DNA from: JBDWFY01 sp965275915
GTDB lineage: Bacteria > Pseudomonadota > Alphaproteobacteria > Rhizobiales > Stappiaceae
Reading direction: 5' to 3'
Length of the DNA stretch: 64,000 bases
Assembly (NCBI GenBank): GCA_965275915.1
Contig: CBDHYI010000006.1
Coordinates: forward strand, 744,001 to 808,000
In this document: piece by piece, positions 22,703 through 30,807 of the stretch
Layout: each line of letters opens with the position of its first letter
Position numbering within the stretch: the first letter of the stretch is position 1
Translations under genes and position numbers: made by a program
Notes under the pieces: model-generated
Told to the model about the DNA's origin: nothing
Databases searched by the model: none
What the model saw: the letters and a program-made list of their open reading frames with translations, nothing else

Positions 22703-24579
22703 GCTCCCATAAATCCGGCGAAGAAATCCGACAGCGCATCGGTTGCCTCGAGCGGCAGCACCTCGGCCACGTACTGGTCCGGACGCACGATCAGAACGGC
22801 ACCCCTCCGCCGATCGATGCAACGCATGTCAAAGATATCCCGACCACCTGTCAGATCGGGACAGAAGATCTTTTCGTAGTCCGTCAGACCGTAGCGGCCT
22901 TTTGCGGGAAGCAAGAGCGGCGGCATGTCTGTCAGGGTGAGGTCCCTGTGATGCTGTTGAAAGACCGCCCGCACGTCAAAAACGGCATCCGGATCGGAGT
23001 TCGTTAAGGCCGTAAGGCGCACCGGAGAATCAGGGCTGTTCTGAAGAAATTCCGCAAAGGCTGCGATGGCACCGCCCGACCGGCCGTGATCGTCTCGTCC
23101 GGCGAAGGCGATAAGCCGCCAGCGGCCGTCTGCTTTCATGACATGACCCAGTTGCATCGGCTTTGCATCGGCAAGACGAATGACAGGCGCGGAATGAAAA
23201 CGCATACCGACGGGGAAGCCCTCGGCGAGTGCCTGATTACGTCCGGTTCCGCTGATGACAGACGGGTCATACCGCGTTTCCACGCCCGCTGTATAACGCG
23301 CATGTTTGGCAAAGTAACGCTGGAACGTTTCCGACGCGGCCCCGTCTCTGCCGGAACTGAAGAGGCGCGCCATATCGCGGTCGAAGTCAATCAGTTCCTT
23401 TGCCTTTGCCCGCCTTTCACTCGAATAGGTGTGCAGCACCTCCGGTGCCGCCAGCCCGCGAAGGACCGCGGCCAGTTTCCAGCCAAGATTAAAGCTGTCG
23501 GCCATTGACACATTCATACCCTGACCCGCCTTGGGGCTATGCGTATGACACGCATCGCCGGCAATAAAGATGCGTGGTGTCCGGGCCGCACGCTCTTCCT
23601 CGGAGACATTATCAAATGACTGGCAGAGCCGCTGGCCGATCTCGTAAGCGGACCACCAGGCGATTTCTTTGACGGACACCCTGTACGGATGCAAAATCGC
23701 CTGCGCCTTTTCCACCAGCATATGCTCCGTTACCCGCCGGTCCGCGGCGCGCTCTCCCTGCCTTAACTCGCCCAGCTCGATATACATCCGAACCATATAG
23801 CCGCCTTCCCGGGGTATGATCAGAAGGCTGCCCGCTGCAGCGGACTGAATGGCGCATTTAAGCCGGATGTCGGGAAAGTCCGTCACAGCCAGAATATCCA
23901 TGACGCCCCATAACTGGCGTGCCGCCTCCCCTGTCAGGCTGTAGCCAAGCAGATGGCGCACCGAACTGCGGGACCCGTCGCAGCCCACGAGGTAGCGGGT
24001 CCGTATTCTCTCATGACGGATTTCCGCACCCGCCGGTCTGTGCTCCAGTGTTGCCAAAACCGGACAGTCCGGATCTTCGGTCACTGTCAGGTCGACCAGA
24101 CGCCGGTTATAGTCCGGCACCAGCCGGTTGGCCGCGTTCCTCATGATCTCAAGATAGAAGTCGTGCACCCGCGCCTGGCTCAGGATTGTGTGAGGAAATT
24201 CGGACAGGCCATCTTCCACATCCTGAATGCGATCGGCCCGACCGATCGGGCCGTCTCCGTCTTGCGGGCGCCAGAAGGCCGTTTCATTAACCCAGTAGGC
24301 TTCCCCGGCCACCTTTTCGGCAAAACCGAAGGCCTCGAACATCTCCATGGAACGGCAGGCAATTCCATCGGCCTGCCCTACCTGCAGCGGCCCTTCTTTT
24401 TGGTCGATAATGCGTGTGGCAATGTCCGGAAAAGCAGCCAGTTGCGCCGCCAGGGTCAGCCCCGCCGGACCGCAGCCGACAATCAGCACATCAACAGCAT
24501 CGCCGTTTGACTTACGATCAAGCGCGACGTTCTGGACATGCGGGTTGCCGGGACGAAATCCGTTCAGATGGTATTGCAT
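22699..24579 (-). CDS. FAD-dependent aromatic monooxygenase, phenol hydroxylase-like
   Basis: The 626-residue group A flavoprotein has dinucleotide motif 'VLIVGCGPAGLTLAAQLA' at about 32-49, the ribityl-binding 'IFIAGDACHTHSPKAGQGMN' and a C-terminal thioredoxin-like phenol-hydroxylase dimerisation domain ('GRYGLTDYEKIFCPDLTG', 'GAVLIVRPDQYVAEV'). The length and C-terminal domain fit phenol 2-monooxygenase / 3-hydroxybenzoate 4-monooxygenase relatives rather than the short p-hydroxybenzoate hydroxylases. It should hydroxylate an aromatic substrate with NADPH and O2. No ring-cleavage genes are adjacent, so the pathway is unknown. Confidence 0.9.
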   Translation of the reverse strand: MQYHLNGFRPGNPHVQNVALDRKSNGDAVDVLIVGCGPAGLTLAAQLAAFPDIATRIIDQKEGPLQVGQADGIACRSMEMFEAFGFAEKVAGEAYWVNETAFWRPQDGDGPIGRADRIQDVEDGLSEFPHTILSQARVHDFYLEIMRNAANRLVPDYNRRLVDLTVTEDPDCPVLATLEHRPAGAEIRHERIRTRYLVGCDGSRSSVRHLLGYSLTGEAARQLWGVMDILAVTDFPDIRLKCAIQSAAAGSLLIIPREGGYMVRMYIELGELRQGERAADRRVTEHMLVEKAQAILHPYRVSVKEIAWWSAYEIGQRLCQSFDNVSEEERAARTPRIFIAGDACHTHSPKAGQGMNVSMADSFNLGWKLAAVLRGLAAPEVLHTYSSERRAKAKELIDFDRDMARLFSSGRDGAASETFQRYFAKHARYTAGVETRYDPSVISGTGRNQALAEGFPVGMRFHSAPVIRLADAKPMQLGHVMKADGRWRLIAFAGRDDHGRSGGAIAAFAEFLQNSPDSPVRLTALTNSDPDAVFDVRAVFQQHHRDLTLTDMPPLLLPAKGRYGLTDYEKIFCPDLTGGRDIFDMRCIDRRRGAVLIVRPDQYVAEVLPLEATDALSDFFAGFMGA

Positions 24580-24626
24580 GGGTCAGGACTGTCTTTTTTC
24601 GATCCTGCAATTAGAACAAGAAGCCG

Positions 24627-25298
24627 TCAAATCGGCAACGGGTCGACACCAATGATGGATCCGTGCAGTGAAATCAGAACGATGAACACCCCTGATCCGG
24701 CCAGCAAACGAAGGAGTTCGCCAGTCCTGTCGGCCGGCATTGAGACCAATGGCGCAGCGGCTATGCGGGATACCAGATTCTCCCACTCTGCGCCCAGTTC
24801 GCGTTTTTTGCGTCGATCGACAAGCCTTTGTCCAAACAGAGCAAACACGGCAAAGACGCCGAACAGGATGACATGCGCAAGATTCCCGTTGACCAGCAGA
24901 TGGGCAATCGCCCAAAGCGCCAGCACGATCAGAAGCGGATGCCTTGTCAGGCGAATGACGCCGGGCCTTTCCGGATCGAAAGCCTGACTGTTTCGGCCGC
25001 CGAAAGACAGCGGATTGGGTCGACCGACTGCAAGAGCAAAGAGCAAGCAGGCGATGGCCATCATGACAATTGCGACCCAGGACTGCCATTCCGCCCAGCC
25101 CCAGAGTTCGACATAGGGCGCACGGCCGGCTGCCACGATGAGCCATGCAAGAACCGCCAGGGACAGAAGCGAATACAGCAAGGCAAACGGTCCGGCGCCA
25201 ATGTGCTGAACCAGCCACGGTTTAACCGGTGGCCGGACCGGGACCGAGTGACTTAAGAAGAAAACAACAAAGGCGGCAATAAATTCGGCCCAGGCCAC
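24627..25298 (-). CDS. NnrU family membrane protein
   Basis: A 223-residue protein with about six hydrophobic helices. 'FLSHSVPVRPPVKPWLVQHIG', 'LAVGRPNPLSFGG', 'PGVIRLTRHPLLIVLALWAIAHLL' and 'GAEWENLVSRIA' follow the NnrU pattern (H-x4-R, R-H-P, a conserved E-W). The family resembles isoprenylcysteine methyltransferase-like membrane proteins and was first linked to nitrite/NO respiration, but many copies have no such context. No denitrification genes are nearby. Confidence 0.85.
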   Translation of the reverse strand: MAWAEFIAAFVVFFLSHSVPVRPPVKPWLVQHIGAGPFALLYSLLSLAVLAWLIVAAGRAPYVELWGWAEWQSWVAIVMMAIACLLFALAVGRPNPLSFGGRNSQAFDPERPGVIRLTRHPLLIVLALWAIAHLLVNGNLAHVILFGVFAVFALFGQRLVDRRKKRELGAEWENLVSRIAAAPLVSMPADRTGELLRLLAGSGVFIVLISLHGSIIGVDPLPI

Positions 25299-25387
25299 AG
25301 ATCAAAGGCTCCCCGCGATCGAACGATATCCGCCCTCCTATAACCGCAACCACCGTGCCGGGCCAGCGGTTCGCCGAACCGGTATCC

Positions 25388-25657
25388 TTATGTCGCACGC
25401 CCGCCGTAGTCCGTCCGCACCGCCTTCACCCGTTCATGATTGGTCTCGGCCCAGAACACCAGCGGTTTGAGAACATCCGACAGTTCCCGTCCCATCGGTG
25501 TCAGCTCATAGGTCACGGCAACAGGCGAGGTATTATGAACCGTACGGAGGATATGGCCGTCCCGTTCCAACGACCGCAGATTCTCCGTCAGCACCCGCTG
25601 TGTAACATCGCCGATCGTGCGCTTCAGGACACCAAATCGCAACGAGGATCTCTTCAA
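25388..25657 (-). CDS. HxlR-type winged-helix regulator, probably 5'-truncated
   Basis: 89 residues from a TTG. 'LRFGVLKRTIGDVTQRVLTENLRSLERDGHILRT' and 'VAVTYELTPMGREL' are the second half of an HxlR domain (recognition helix and wing). The family's N-terminal 'C-P-V...I-G-G-K-W' segment is not present in order: upstream the frame reads '...TPGRWFCFLG...' and then a stop at about 25718, with spacing unlike the family. A 16-bp sequence shared with 4496-4511 lies about 140 bp upstream, which suggests a rearrangement removed the 5' end. HxlR proteins often control azoreductase genes, and one lies adjacent. Confidence 0.6.
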   Translation of the reverse strand: MKRSSLRFGVLKRTIGDVTQRVLTENLRSLERDGHILRTVHNTSPVAVTYELTPMGRELSDVLKPLVFWAETNHERVKAVRTDYGGRAT

Positions 25658-25798
25658 AACATGGCAGCCGACCCCAAGAAAACAAAACCAACGCCCTGGC
25701 GTTCTATGATCTGATGTTCAATAGATGTGAGCCCCGCAAAGCTATCGAGCAATGTGCGGATGACACATAAGCTGGGGCGTCCCATGAAGTTGTTCACA

Positions 25799-25814
25799 TT
25801 TATGGGTCCACACC
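25799..25814. repeat. 16-bp inverted copy of the 4496-4511 sequence
   Basis: Exact reverse complement of GGTGTGGACCCATAAA, abutting the 3' end of the azoreductase gene. Together with the truncated HxlR gene it marks a probable old insertion or recombination point. Confidence 0.45.
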
Positions 25815-26435
25815 TTAGGCAAGCGCTGCGTCAATCTTCGCTTCCGCGGCTGCCAGACCGGCTGCGCGGGGCTCGTCGCCCATATCCATGCCGTTGGCCG
25901 CGATCATCTGAACGCTCGTCAGGCCGATAAACCGGAGAATATGGCGCAGATAGTCCGACTGGAAGTCTGCCGGATGGGTATCGTCCGGGTCTCCTTCGCC
26001 ATAGTCGCCGCCACGGGTCGAAACAATGAACACCGGTTTGTCTTTCAACAGACCATGAGGACCGCTGTTCGGATCGTATCCGAATGTCTTACCCGGTCTG
26101 GCGATATGATCGATCCAGGTTCGAAACGCACCGGTAATGGTGAAATTGTGCATCGGCGCACCGATCACAATCATGTCCGCCTGTTGCAACTGATCGATCA
26201 TGCTGTCCGAAGCGGCGAGTGCTTCCAACTGACGCTGAGAGAGAGACGAAGGGTTACGGCGGAGCGCATCAATCAGTTCATCATCAAGATGATCGAGCGG
26301 TTCAGCCCCGATGTCCTGACGAAGAACACGCCCGCCGGGATTGCGGGTCCGCCACTCGTCAACGAATTTTTGCGTCAGCCGCCGTGAAATCGCATCTTTC
26401 CGGGGGCTTGTGTCAAGAACGAGAAGAGTGCTCAT
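25815..26435 (-). CDS. azoR: FMN-dependent NADH azoreductase
   Basis: A 206-residue flavodoxin-fold protein starting at ATG 26435; the in-frame extension to 26498 is not homologous-looking. 'LVLDTSPRKDAISRRLTQKFVDEW' begins the fold with the FMN phosphate loop, 'VIGAPMHNFTITGAFRTWIDHIARPGKTF' is the AzoR signature around the FMN isoalloxazine, and 'VFIVSTRGGDYGEG' follows. It reduces azo compounds and quinones by two-electron transfer. An 8-bp inverted repeat lies about 110 bp upstream; the truncated HxlR gene lies downstream on the same strand. Confidence 0.93.
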   Translation of the reverse strand: MSTLLVLDTSPRKDAISRRLTQKFVDEWRTRNPGGRVLRQDIGAEPLDHLDDELIDALRRNPSSLSQRQLEALAASDSMIDQLQQADMIVIGAPMHNFTITGAFRTWIDHIARPGKTFGYDPNSGPHGLLKDKPVFIVSTRGGDYGEGDPDDTHPADFQSDYLRHILRFIGLTSVQMIAANGMDMGDEPRAAGLAAAEAKIDAALA

Positions 26436-26542
26436 AATTGCTGGTCCTTTGCCGTTGGCGGTAAAGCGGACCCGTCGTCCGCTGCCATTGATCGACAAGG
26501 TGGTGGCAGATCCGGGAAGAACAATGAGAGCGTTTGTGGAAG

Positions 26543-26567
26543 GATTGTTTATTCAGATGAAACAATC
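26543..26567. promoter_or_regulatory. Inverted repeat between acetyltransferase and azoR
   Basis: GATTGTTT and AAACAATC form perfect 8-bp arms with a 9-nt loop. It lies downstream of the GNAT stop and upstream of azoR, both leftward. There is no T-run, so it is more likely a regulator site for azoR than a terminator. Confidence 0.5.
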
Positions 26568-26590
26568 AGCCTTATAGATAATCGCGGCTG

Positions 26591-27004
26591 TTACAGCACC
26601 TTCGTCAGATAATACCGCTGATAGCGGCCGCAATAGCCGTCGAGCGTGCCGAAGACCTCGTAGCCAAGCGTCCTGTAAAAACCAAGCGCCTGAAACTGAA
26701 ACGTATCAAGAGCGGCACGCGTGCATCCCCGCTCTTTTCCTTCTTCCTCTGCCCGTCTCATGATTTTTGTGGCAATCCCCTGATTGCGAAACCGTTCATC
26801 GACCCAGAGAAATTCAATATCAAGATAGTCCCAGTACGTCTTTGCCGTCAGCCCGCCAACCAGCTCACCCTCATCGGTCCGCGCGTAAACCGACAGATAC
26901 TCAAAATCGTCCGGTACGAAATCGCTGTTGTAAGCACGGGTTTTCGACCGGATAATATCATCCAGGTCTTCGTCAGGTGCATCCGTGATGGCGATATCGA
27001 CCAT
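26591..27004 (-). CDS. GNAT family N-acetyltransferase
   Basis: A 137-residue protein with 'LDIEFLWVDERFRNQGIATKIMRRAEEEGKERGC' (acetyl-CoA loop R-N-Q-G-I-A) and 'LDTFQFQALGFYRTLGYEVFGTL', the common C-terminal 'F-Q-A-x-x-F-Y-x-x-L-G-Y' of this subgroup. The substrate is unknown. Transcribed leftward, ahead of azoR, with about 150 bp between. Confidence 0.88.
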   Translation of the reverse strand: MVDIAITDAPDEDLDDIIRSKTRAYNSDFVPDDFEYLSVYARTDEGELVGGLTAKTYWDYLDIEFLWVDERFRNQGIATKIMRRAEEEGKERGCTRAALDTFQFQALGFYRTLGYEVFGTLDGYCGRYQRYYLTKVL

Positions 27005-27132
27005 GACCCCCTGCCTGCTGTTGCCTTACGTTAATGATCGAAAAATGAGGCTTTTCCGCCTAAAACAACCTGCAATCGAAATCCGACTGCCATATAGTGC
27101 AGCCAAAGGCAGATTCTCTCCAGAGGCATTTC

Positions 27133-28425
27133 ATGGAATTTTGGGCAAGAGTAACGACCATTGTCGGCGGAACGATGGTGTTGTTAAGGCAAATGAGTGC
27201 GCCGAAAAAGCAGGCTATCGGCGGCAGTCCGATTATCCCCGAGGCAAAGAATCAGGGCATCATGACCCTGAAAATGCCCACGGCCAAGGGATGGGAACCC
27301 GGCCACGTGCCCTCCTGCCCGCCCGGGCTGAAGGTCAACGCCTTTGCCTCGGATCTTGACCATCCACGCTGGATCGAGGTTCTGCCCAACGGCGATGTGC
27401 TGGTCGCTGAAGCGAAACAGGAAGCGGGGCCGCCCACCAGCCTTATGGACCGCGCCATTCAGGCAACCATGCGACGCGCCCGTGCCCTTGGCGGCGCCAG
27501 TCCCAACCGGATTACGCTATGGCGCGATAAGGATGGCGACGGTGTGGCGGAACAGCGTGACGTGTTTCTGGACAAGCAGCGGCAGCCGTTCGGGATGGCG
27601 CTGGTGGACAGCACGTTTTATGTCGGCAATACCGACGGGATCGTCGCTTTTCCTTATGAAGACGGTGCCACCAAAATCACCGGCGAAGGACGCAAGCTGG
27701 TCGATTTCAAGCCCGGCGGCCACTGGACGCGCAGCCTCATCGTCTCACCCGACAAAACGAAAATCTATGCCGGCGTCGGCTCCCTGACCAACATCGCCGA
27801 TCAGGGTATGGAGACCGAAGAAGGACGCGCCGCCATCTGGGAACTGGATGTGGCAACCGAAGAAGCGCGCATATTCGCCACCGGTCTGCGCAATGCGGTG
27901 GGAACCGCATGGGAGCCGAGCACCGGCACACTCTGGACCGCCGTGAATGAACGCGACGGCCTTGGCGACGAAACCCCGCCGGATTATCTGACCTCTGTCG
28001 TCGATGGCGGCTTTTACGGCTGGCCGTACTGCTACTGGGACCGGATCGTCGATGACCGGGTGCCACAGGACCCGGAGATGGTCGCGCGCGCGATCACGCC
28101 GGACTATGCCCTTGGCGGCCACACGGCGTCGCTCGGCCTCTGCTGGGTCCCGGAAGGGACCCTGCCCGGCTTCCCCGCCGGCATGGCAATCGGCCAGCAT
28201 GGGTCCTGGAACCGGTCAACTCTGAGCGGCTACAAGCTGATCTTCGTGCCGTTTGAAGAAGGCAAACCCTCCGGCCCTCCCCGCGATATCCTCTGGGGCT
28301 TTCTGTCGGAGGATGAAAAATTTTCCTACGGACGCCCGGTCGGCGTTGCGGTCGGCCCGGACAAAAAATCGCTGCTGATGGCGGATGATGTGGGCGACGT
28401 CATCTGGCGGGTGACAGGAGCATAG
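27133..28425 (+). CDS. PQQ-dependent sugar dehydrogenase / L-sorbosone dehydrogenase family protein
   Basis: A 430-residue protein from ATG 27133 preceded by CCAGAGG. An N-terminal hydrophobic stretch ('WARVTTIVGGTMVLL') may anchor or export it. The rest is a six-bladed beta-propeller of the glucose/sorbosone dehydrogenase type: 'DHPRWIEVLPNGDVLVAEA', 'RNAVGTAWEPSTGTLWTAVNERD', 'GHTASLGLCWVPEGTLPGF', 'GQHGSWNRSTLSGYKLIFVPF'. Such proteins oxidise aldoses or aldehydes in the periplasm using PQQ. No PQQ synthesis genes are in the window. Confidence 0.88.
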   Translation: MEFWARVTTIVGGTMVLLRQMSAPKKQAIGGSPIIPEAKNQGIMTLKMPTAKGWEPGHVPSCPPGLKVNAFASDLDHPRWIEVLPNGDVLVAEAKQEAGPPTSLMDRAIQATMRRARALGGASPNRITLWRDKDGDGVAEQRDVFLDKQRQPFGMALVDSTFYVGNTDGIVAFPYEDGATKITGEGRKLVDFKPGGHWTRSLIVSPDKTKIYAGVGSLTNIADQGMETEEGRAAIWELDVATEEARIFATGLRNAVGTAWEPSTGTLWTAVNERDGLGDETPPDYLTSVVDGGFYGWPYCYWDRIVDDRVPQDPEMVARAITPDYALGGHTASLGLCWVPEGTLPGFPAGMAIGQHGSWNRSTLSGYKLIFVPFEEGKPSGPPRDILWGFLSEDEKFSYGRPVGVAVGPDKKSLLMADDVGDVIWRVTGA

Positions 28426-28559
28426 CACGGGGCGCCGAGGTGGCCACGCATGTGCGACGGAACCATCGCCGGCAATACATCAAGCGGCAGGAGTTGACCG
28501 TCACCGCACCAATCCATGGCGGTCGGATCCCACAAACACAAGCGATCAGCTCGCCGCTG

Positions 28560-29498
28560 TCACGCGGCCGCCTCGACTTCAATGGTTAAATGGGAAAGGC
28601 CGCTGATGCCGGTCAGTTTTTCGCGATAAATGCCGGGTTCCTGCGGCGCGATGGACCGGATTGACACGATGGCTCCATGGTGCCCCGGACCCAGCTGCCA
28701 GACATGCAGATCGACAATGTTGTCACTGTCGTTCTCGATGGCTTTCCGGATTTCATCCGGCAAACGCTCTTCTGAACCGTTGTAGTCCACAAGGACACGT
28801 CCGCTGTCCCGCAGCAGGCCCCATGACCATCGGGCGATCACGAGACCGCCGACGATGCCCATCATCGGATCCATCCAGATCCAGCCATAAAGGCTGCCCA
28901 GAACCAGTGCGAAAATCGCCAAAAGCGATGTGAGCGCATCTGCCAGAACGTGCAAATAGGCCGCTCTCAAATTGTTATCCGTTACGTGACCATGGGCATG
29001 GTGGTGATGCCCGTGATGGTGATGATGAGAATGGTCCTCCCGCAGCAGCCAGGCGCTGACGAGATTCACGATCAGGCCGAGCACAGCCACCGAAATTGCC
29101 TGCGGAAAGCTGATCGCAACCGGATTGAAGAACCGCAGAGCGCTTTCCCATCCGATCAGCAGGGCAATAATTCCCAAAACGACCGCACTTGCAAAGCCCG
29201 CGAGTTCTCCAAGTTTCCCGGTCCCAAAAGTAAAGCGCCGATTGTGGGCGTTCTTGCGGGCGTAGCGATAAGCAAGCGCCGCAATCAACATGGCAGCGGC
29301 GTGGGTGGACATGTGCCATCCGTCCGCAACAAGCGCCATCGACCCGAAGATCGTTCCGGCTGTGATTTCGGCGATCATCATGGTCACGGTCAGAGCTATG
29401 ACGAGCCAGGTACGTCGCTCGTTGCGCTCATGGCTGCTGCCGAGAAAGACATGATCGTGCGGGCTGGAGAAACGGGCTGCGGTGCTGCTCGTGGTCAT
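28560..29498 (-). CDS. dmeF: CDF family Co/Ni efflux transporter DmeF
   Basis: A 312-residue cation diffusion facilitator with six transmembrane helices. Metal site A residues appear as 'ALVADGWHMSTHAAAM' (H-x3-H-type, Co/Ni selective) and 'HVLADALTSLLAI'. A cytoplasmic loop is almost pure His ('DHSHHHHHGHHHHAHGH' at about 158-174). The C-terminal cytoplasmic domain ends 'LSHLTIEVEA'. The N-terminal 'HDHVFLGSSHERNERRTW' is typical of DmeF. It expels cobalt and nickel by proton antiport. It overlaps dmeR by 4 bp and is controlled with it. Confidence 0.94.
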   Translation of the reverse strand: MTTSSTAARFSSPHDHVFLGSSHERNERRTWLVIALTVTMMIAEITAGTIFGSMALVADGWHMSTHAAAMLIAALAYRYARKNAHNRRFTFGTGKLGELAGFASAVVLGIIALLIGWESALRFFNPVAISFPQAISVAVLGLIVNLVSAWLLREDHSHHHHHGHHHHAHGHVTDNNLRAAYLHVLADALTSLLAIFALVLGSLYGWIWMDPMMGIVGGLVIARWSWGLLRDSGRVLVDYNGSEERLPDEIRKAIENDSDNIVDLHVWQLGPGHHGAIVSIRSIAPQEPGIYREKLTGISGLSHLTIEVEAAA

Positions 29499-29773
29499 TT
29501 CATATAGGTCCTGATGACATCGAGCAGTTCGCGGGTTCCCTGCGCGCGGTCCTGCTCCTCGTCGGTCTCCGGATTGCAGATATGTCCTCGGATATGGTCT
29601 TCGATCAGTTCGGCAGTCAGGCCGGAAACCGCGCCTCGAATTGACGCGACAAGATTCAGAACCTCGCCACAGGAGGCTTCCTCTTCAAGCAACCGTTCGA
29701 CGGCCTCGATCTGGCCTCTCAGCCGACGGACCCGGGCAAGAAGTTTGTCTTTCTGGTTTTTTGTGTGACTCAT
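29495..29773 (-). CDS. dmeR: RcnR/FrmR family metal-responsive repressor DmeR
   Basis: A 92-residue all-helical repressor from ATG 29773; further upstream the frame is open but the region is the operator. The four Ni/Co ligands of RcnR are all present at identical positions: the Ser2-His3 N-terminus, C35 ('ASCGEV'), H60 and H64 ('EDHIRGH'). This separates it from formaldehyde- or Cu-sensing relatives. It represses dmeRF until Co or Ni binds. The operator at 29776-29794 directly precedes the start codon. Confidence 0.93.
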   Translation of the reverse strand: MSHTKNQKDKLLARVRRLRGQIEAVERLLEEEASCGEVLNLVASIRGAVSGLTAELIEDHIRGHICNPETDEEQDRAQGTRELLDVIRTYMK

Positions 29774-29775
29774 AG

Positions 29776-29794
29776 TATAAGGGGGTACCCTATA
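29776..29794. promoter_or_regulatory. DmeR operator
   Basis: TATAAGGGGGTACCCTATA: a G/C tract flanked by AT-rich inverted arms, the arrangement of RcnR and DmeR operators (compare the published rhizobial dmeRF operator with GGGTACCCC between TATA-type arms). It lies 3 bp before the dmeR start codon, so binding would block the promoter or translation start region. Confidence 0.85.
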
Positions 29795-29944
29795 AATAAG
29801 AGATATGCAAGGTCGTGCCGGGTCTGCTTCCCCGCGGCTTCCTGGTGGGCCAGATGTCAGGAATTGCGGTTCCGTTGTCACACGACTGTCTCGGAGGGAG
29901 CCGATTCAATCCACGGGCCGTCTAACACCCAAAGACGAAAACCA

Positions 29945-30487
29945 TCAGGGTCTTATGACCCACTGCTTAAGCGCGGCATCGGTCGCGGTACACTCTTCAA
30001 GTAGCAGATCGCGCGACATGAAAGGTCCTGCGGATCGGCTGCCGCCGCCGGCAACGATACACAGCGCCTCATTGTCTGCCGGATGCAGTTCCATTGTCTT
30101 CGGATCATAGACGAATGTCTGCGCTGGAGTTTCGGCGCACTCGACCAGACCGAACGGCACCGTTTCATCGGCAGGTTCCTTCACAACCACACATTTCCCG
30201 TCAAAAGCAACGGATCTGAGCTGACCGGTCCCGGCGTCGAGAGAAAACTGCACATCACCGCCCTGCGGTTTGCAGGAATGGGCGTGAATATGTTCGGAGA
30301 GACCGCGTCCTACCGTATCGATACACCAGCCGAGCCGATCTTTTTCATCAAGATTATCGGCAAGATAAATCACCGGCGCCGGAGTCTGAAGCTCTGGCGG
30401 AGCGGCAACAGCGGGTGTGTAACCGATGGAACTCAGAACCGCGAACGCGGAGCAAAACGTCAAAAAAAGGTGATGATTGACAGACAT
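29945..30487 (-). CDS. Secreted ricin-B-type beta-trefoil lectin domain protein
   Basis: A 180-residue protein with a signal peptide ('FLTFCSAFAVLSSIGYTPAVAA'). The mature domain of about 135 residues shows three repeats with alternating strands and ends 'ALKQWVIRP', a Q-x-W motif typical of ricin-type trefoils; 'GWCIDTVG', 'GKCVVVKE' and 'ALCIVAGG' are the corresponding repeat starts, each with a Cys. Such domains bind sugars. It stands alone, with no catalytic domain attached, so a small periplasmic or surface carbohydrate-binding protein is likely. Confidence 0.75.
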   Translation of the reverse strand: MSVNHHLFLTFCSAFAVLSSIGYTPAVAAPPELQTPAPVIYLADNLDEKDRLGWCIDTVGRGLSEHIHAHSCKPQGGDVQFSLDAGTGQLRSVAFDGKCVVVKEPADETVPFGLVECAETPAQTFVYDPKTMELHPADNEALCIVAGGGSRSAGPFMSRDLLLEECTATDAALKQWVIRP

Positions 30488-30807
30488 GTTGCCTCTCTCC
30501 GAGCCGAGCTCTTTTCCGCCATTTTCAGCCGTGTTTGGGTCAAATCCAAGGCGGATCAGAAATCTTTACGTGCTTTGCAAAAGCTAACCGGAGAGGCGCT
30601 GCGGCATTTTCAACAAGATCCGGAACAAATAGATGGCGTACAGAGCCACCTCAAAGAGTCCGCTGTGCCGGTGTTCTCATCAGGAGAGCTCCAGAGGCTG
30701 GCCGTTCCGGACGGACAGCCTGTGAGTGTCAGGGAAAGCGGGCCCATGTTCCACCTATTATCCGGTTCGGATGCGCGCTGTCCGACCGTTGGTTTTCCCA
30801 ACGCACC
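30488..30807. other. Intergenic stretch, nothing recognised
   Basis: About 320 bp between the lectin gene start and the TctA stop. No reading frame here has a credible start with coding character, and no terminator, RNA or repeat was noticed. It probably holds the lectin promoter at its left end. Confidence 0.5.
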
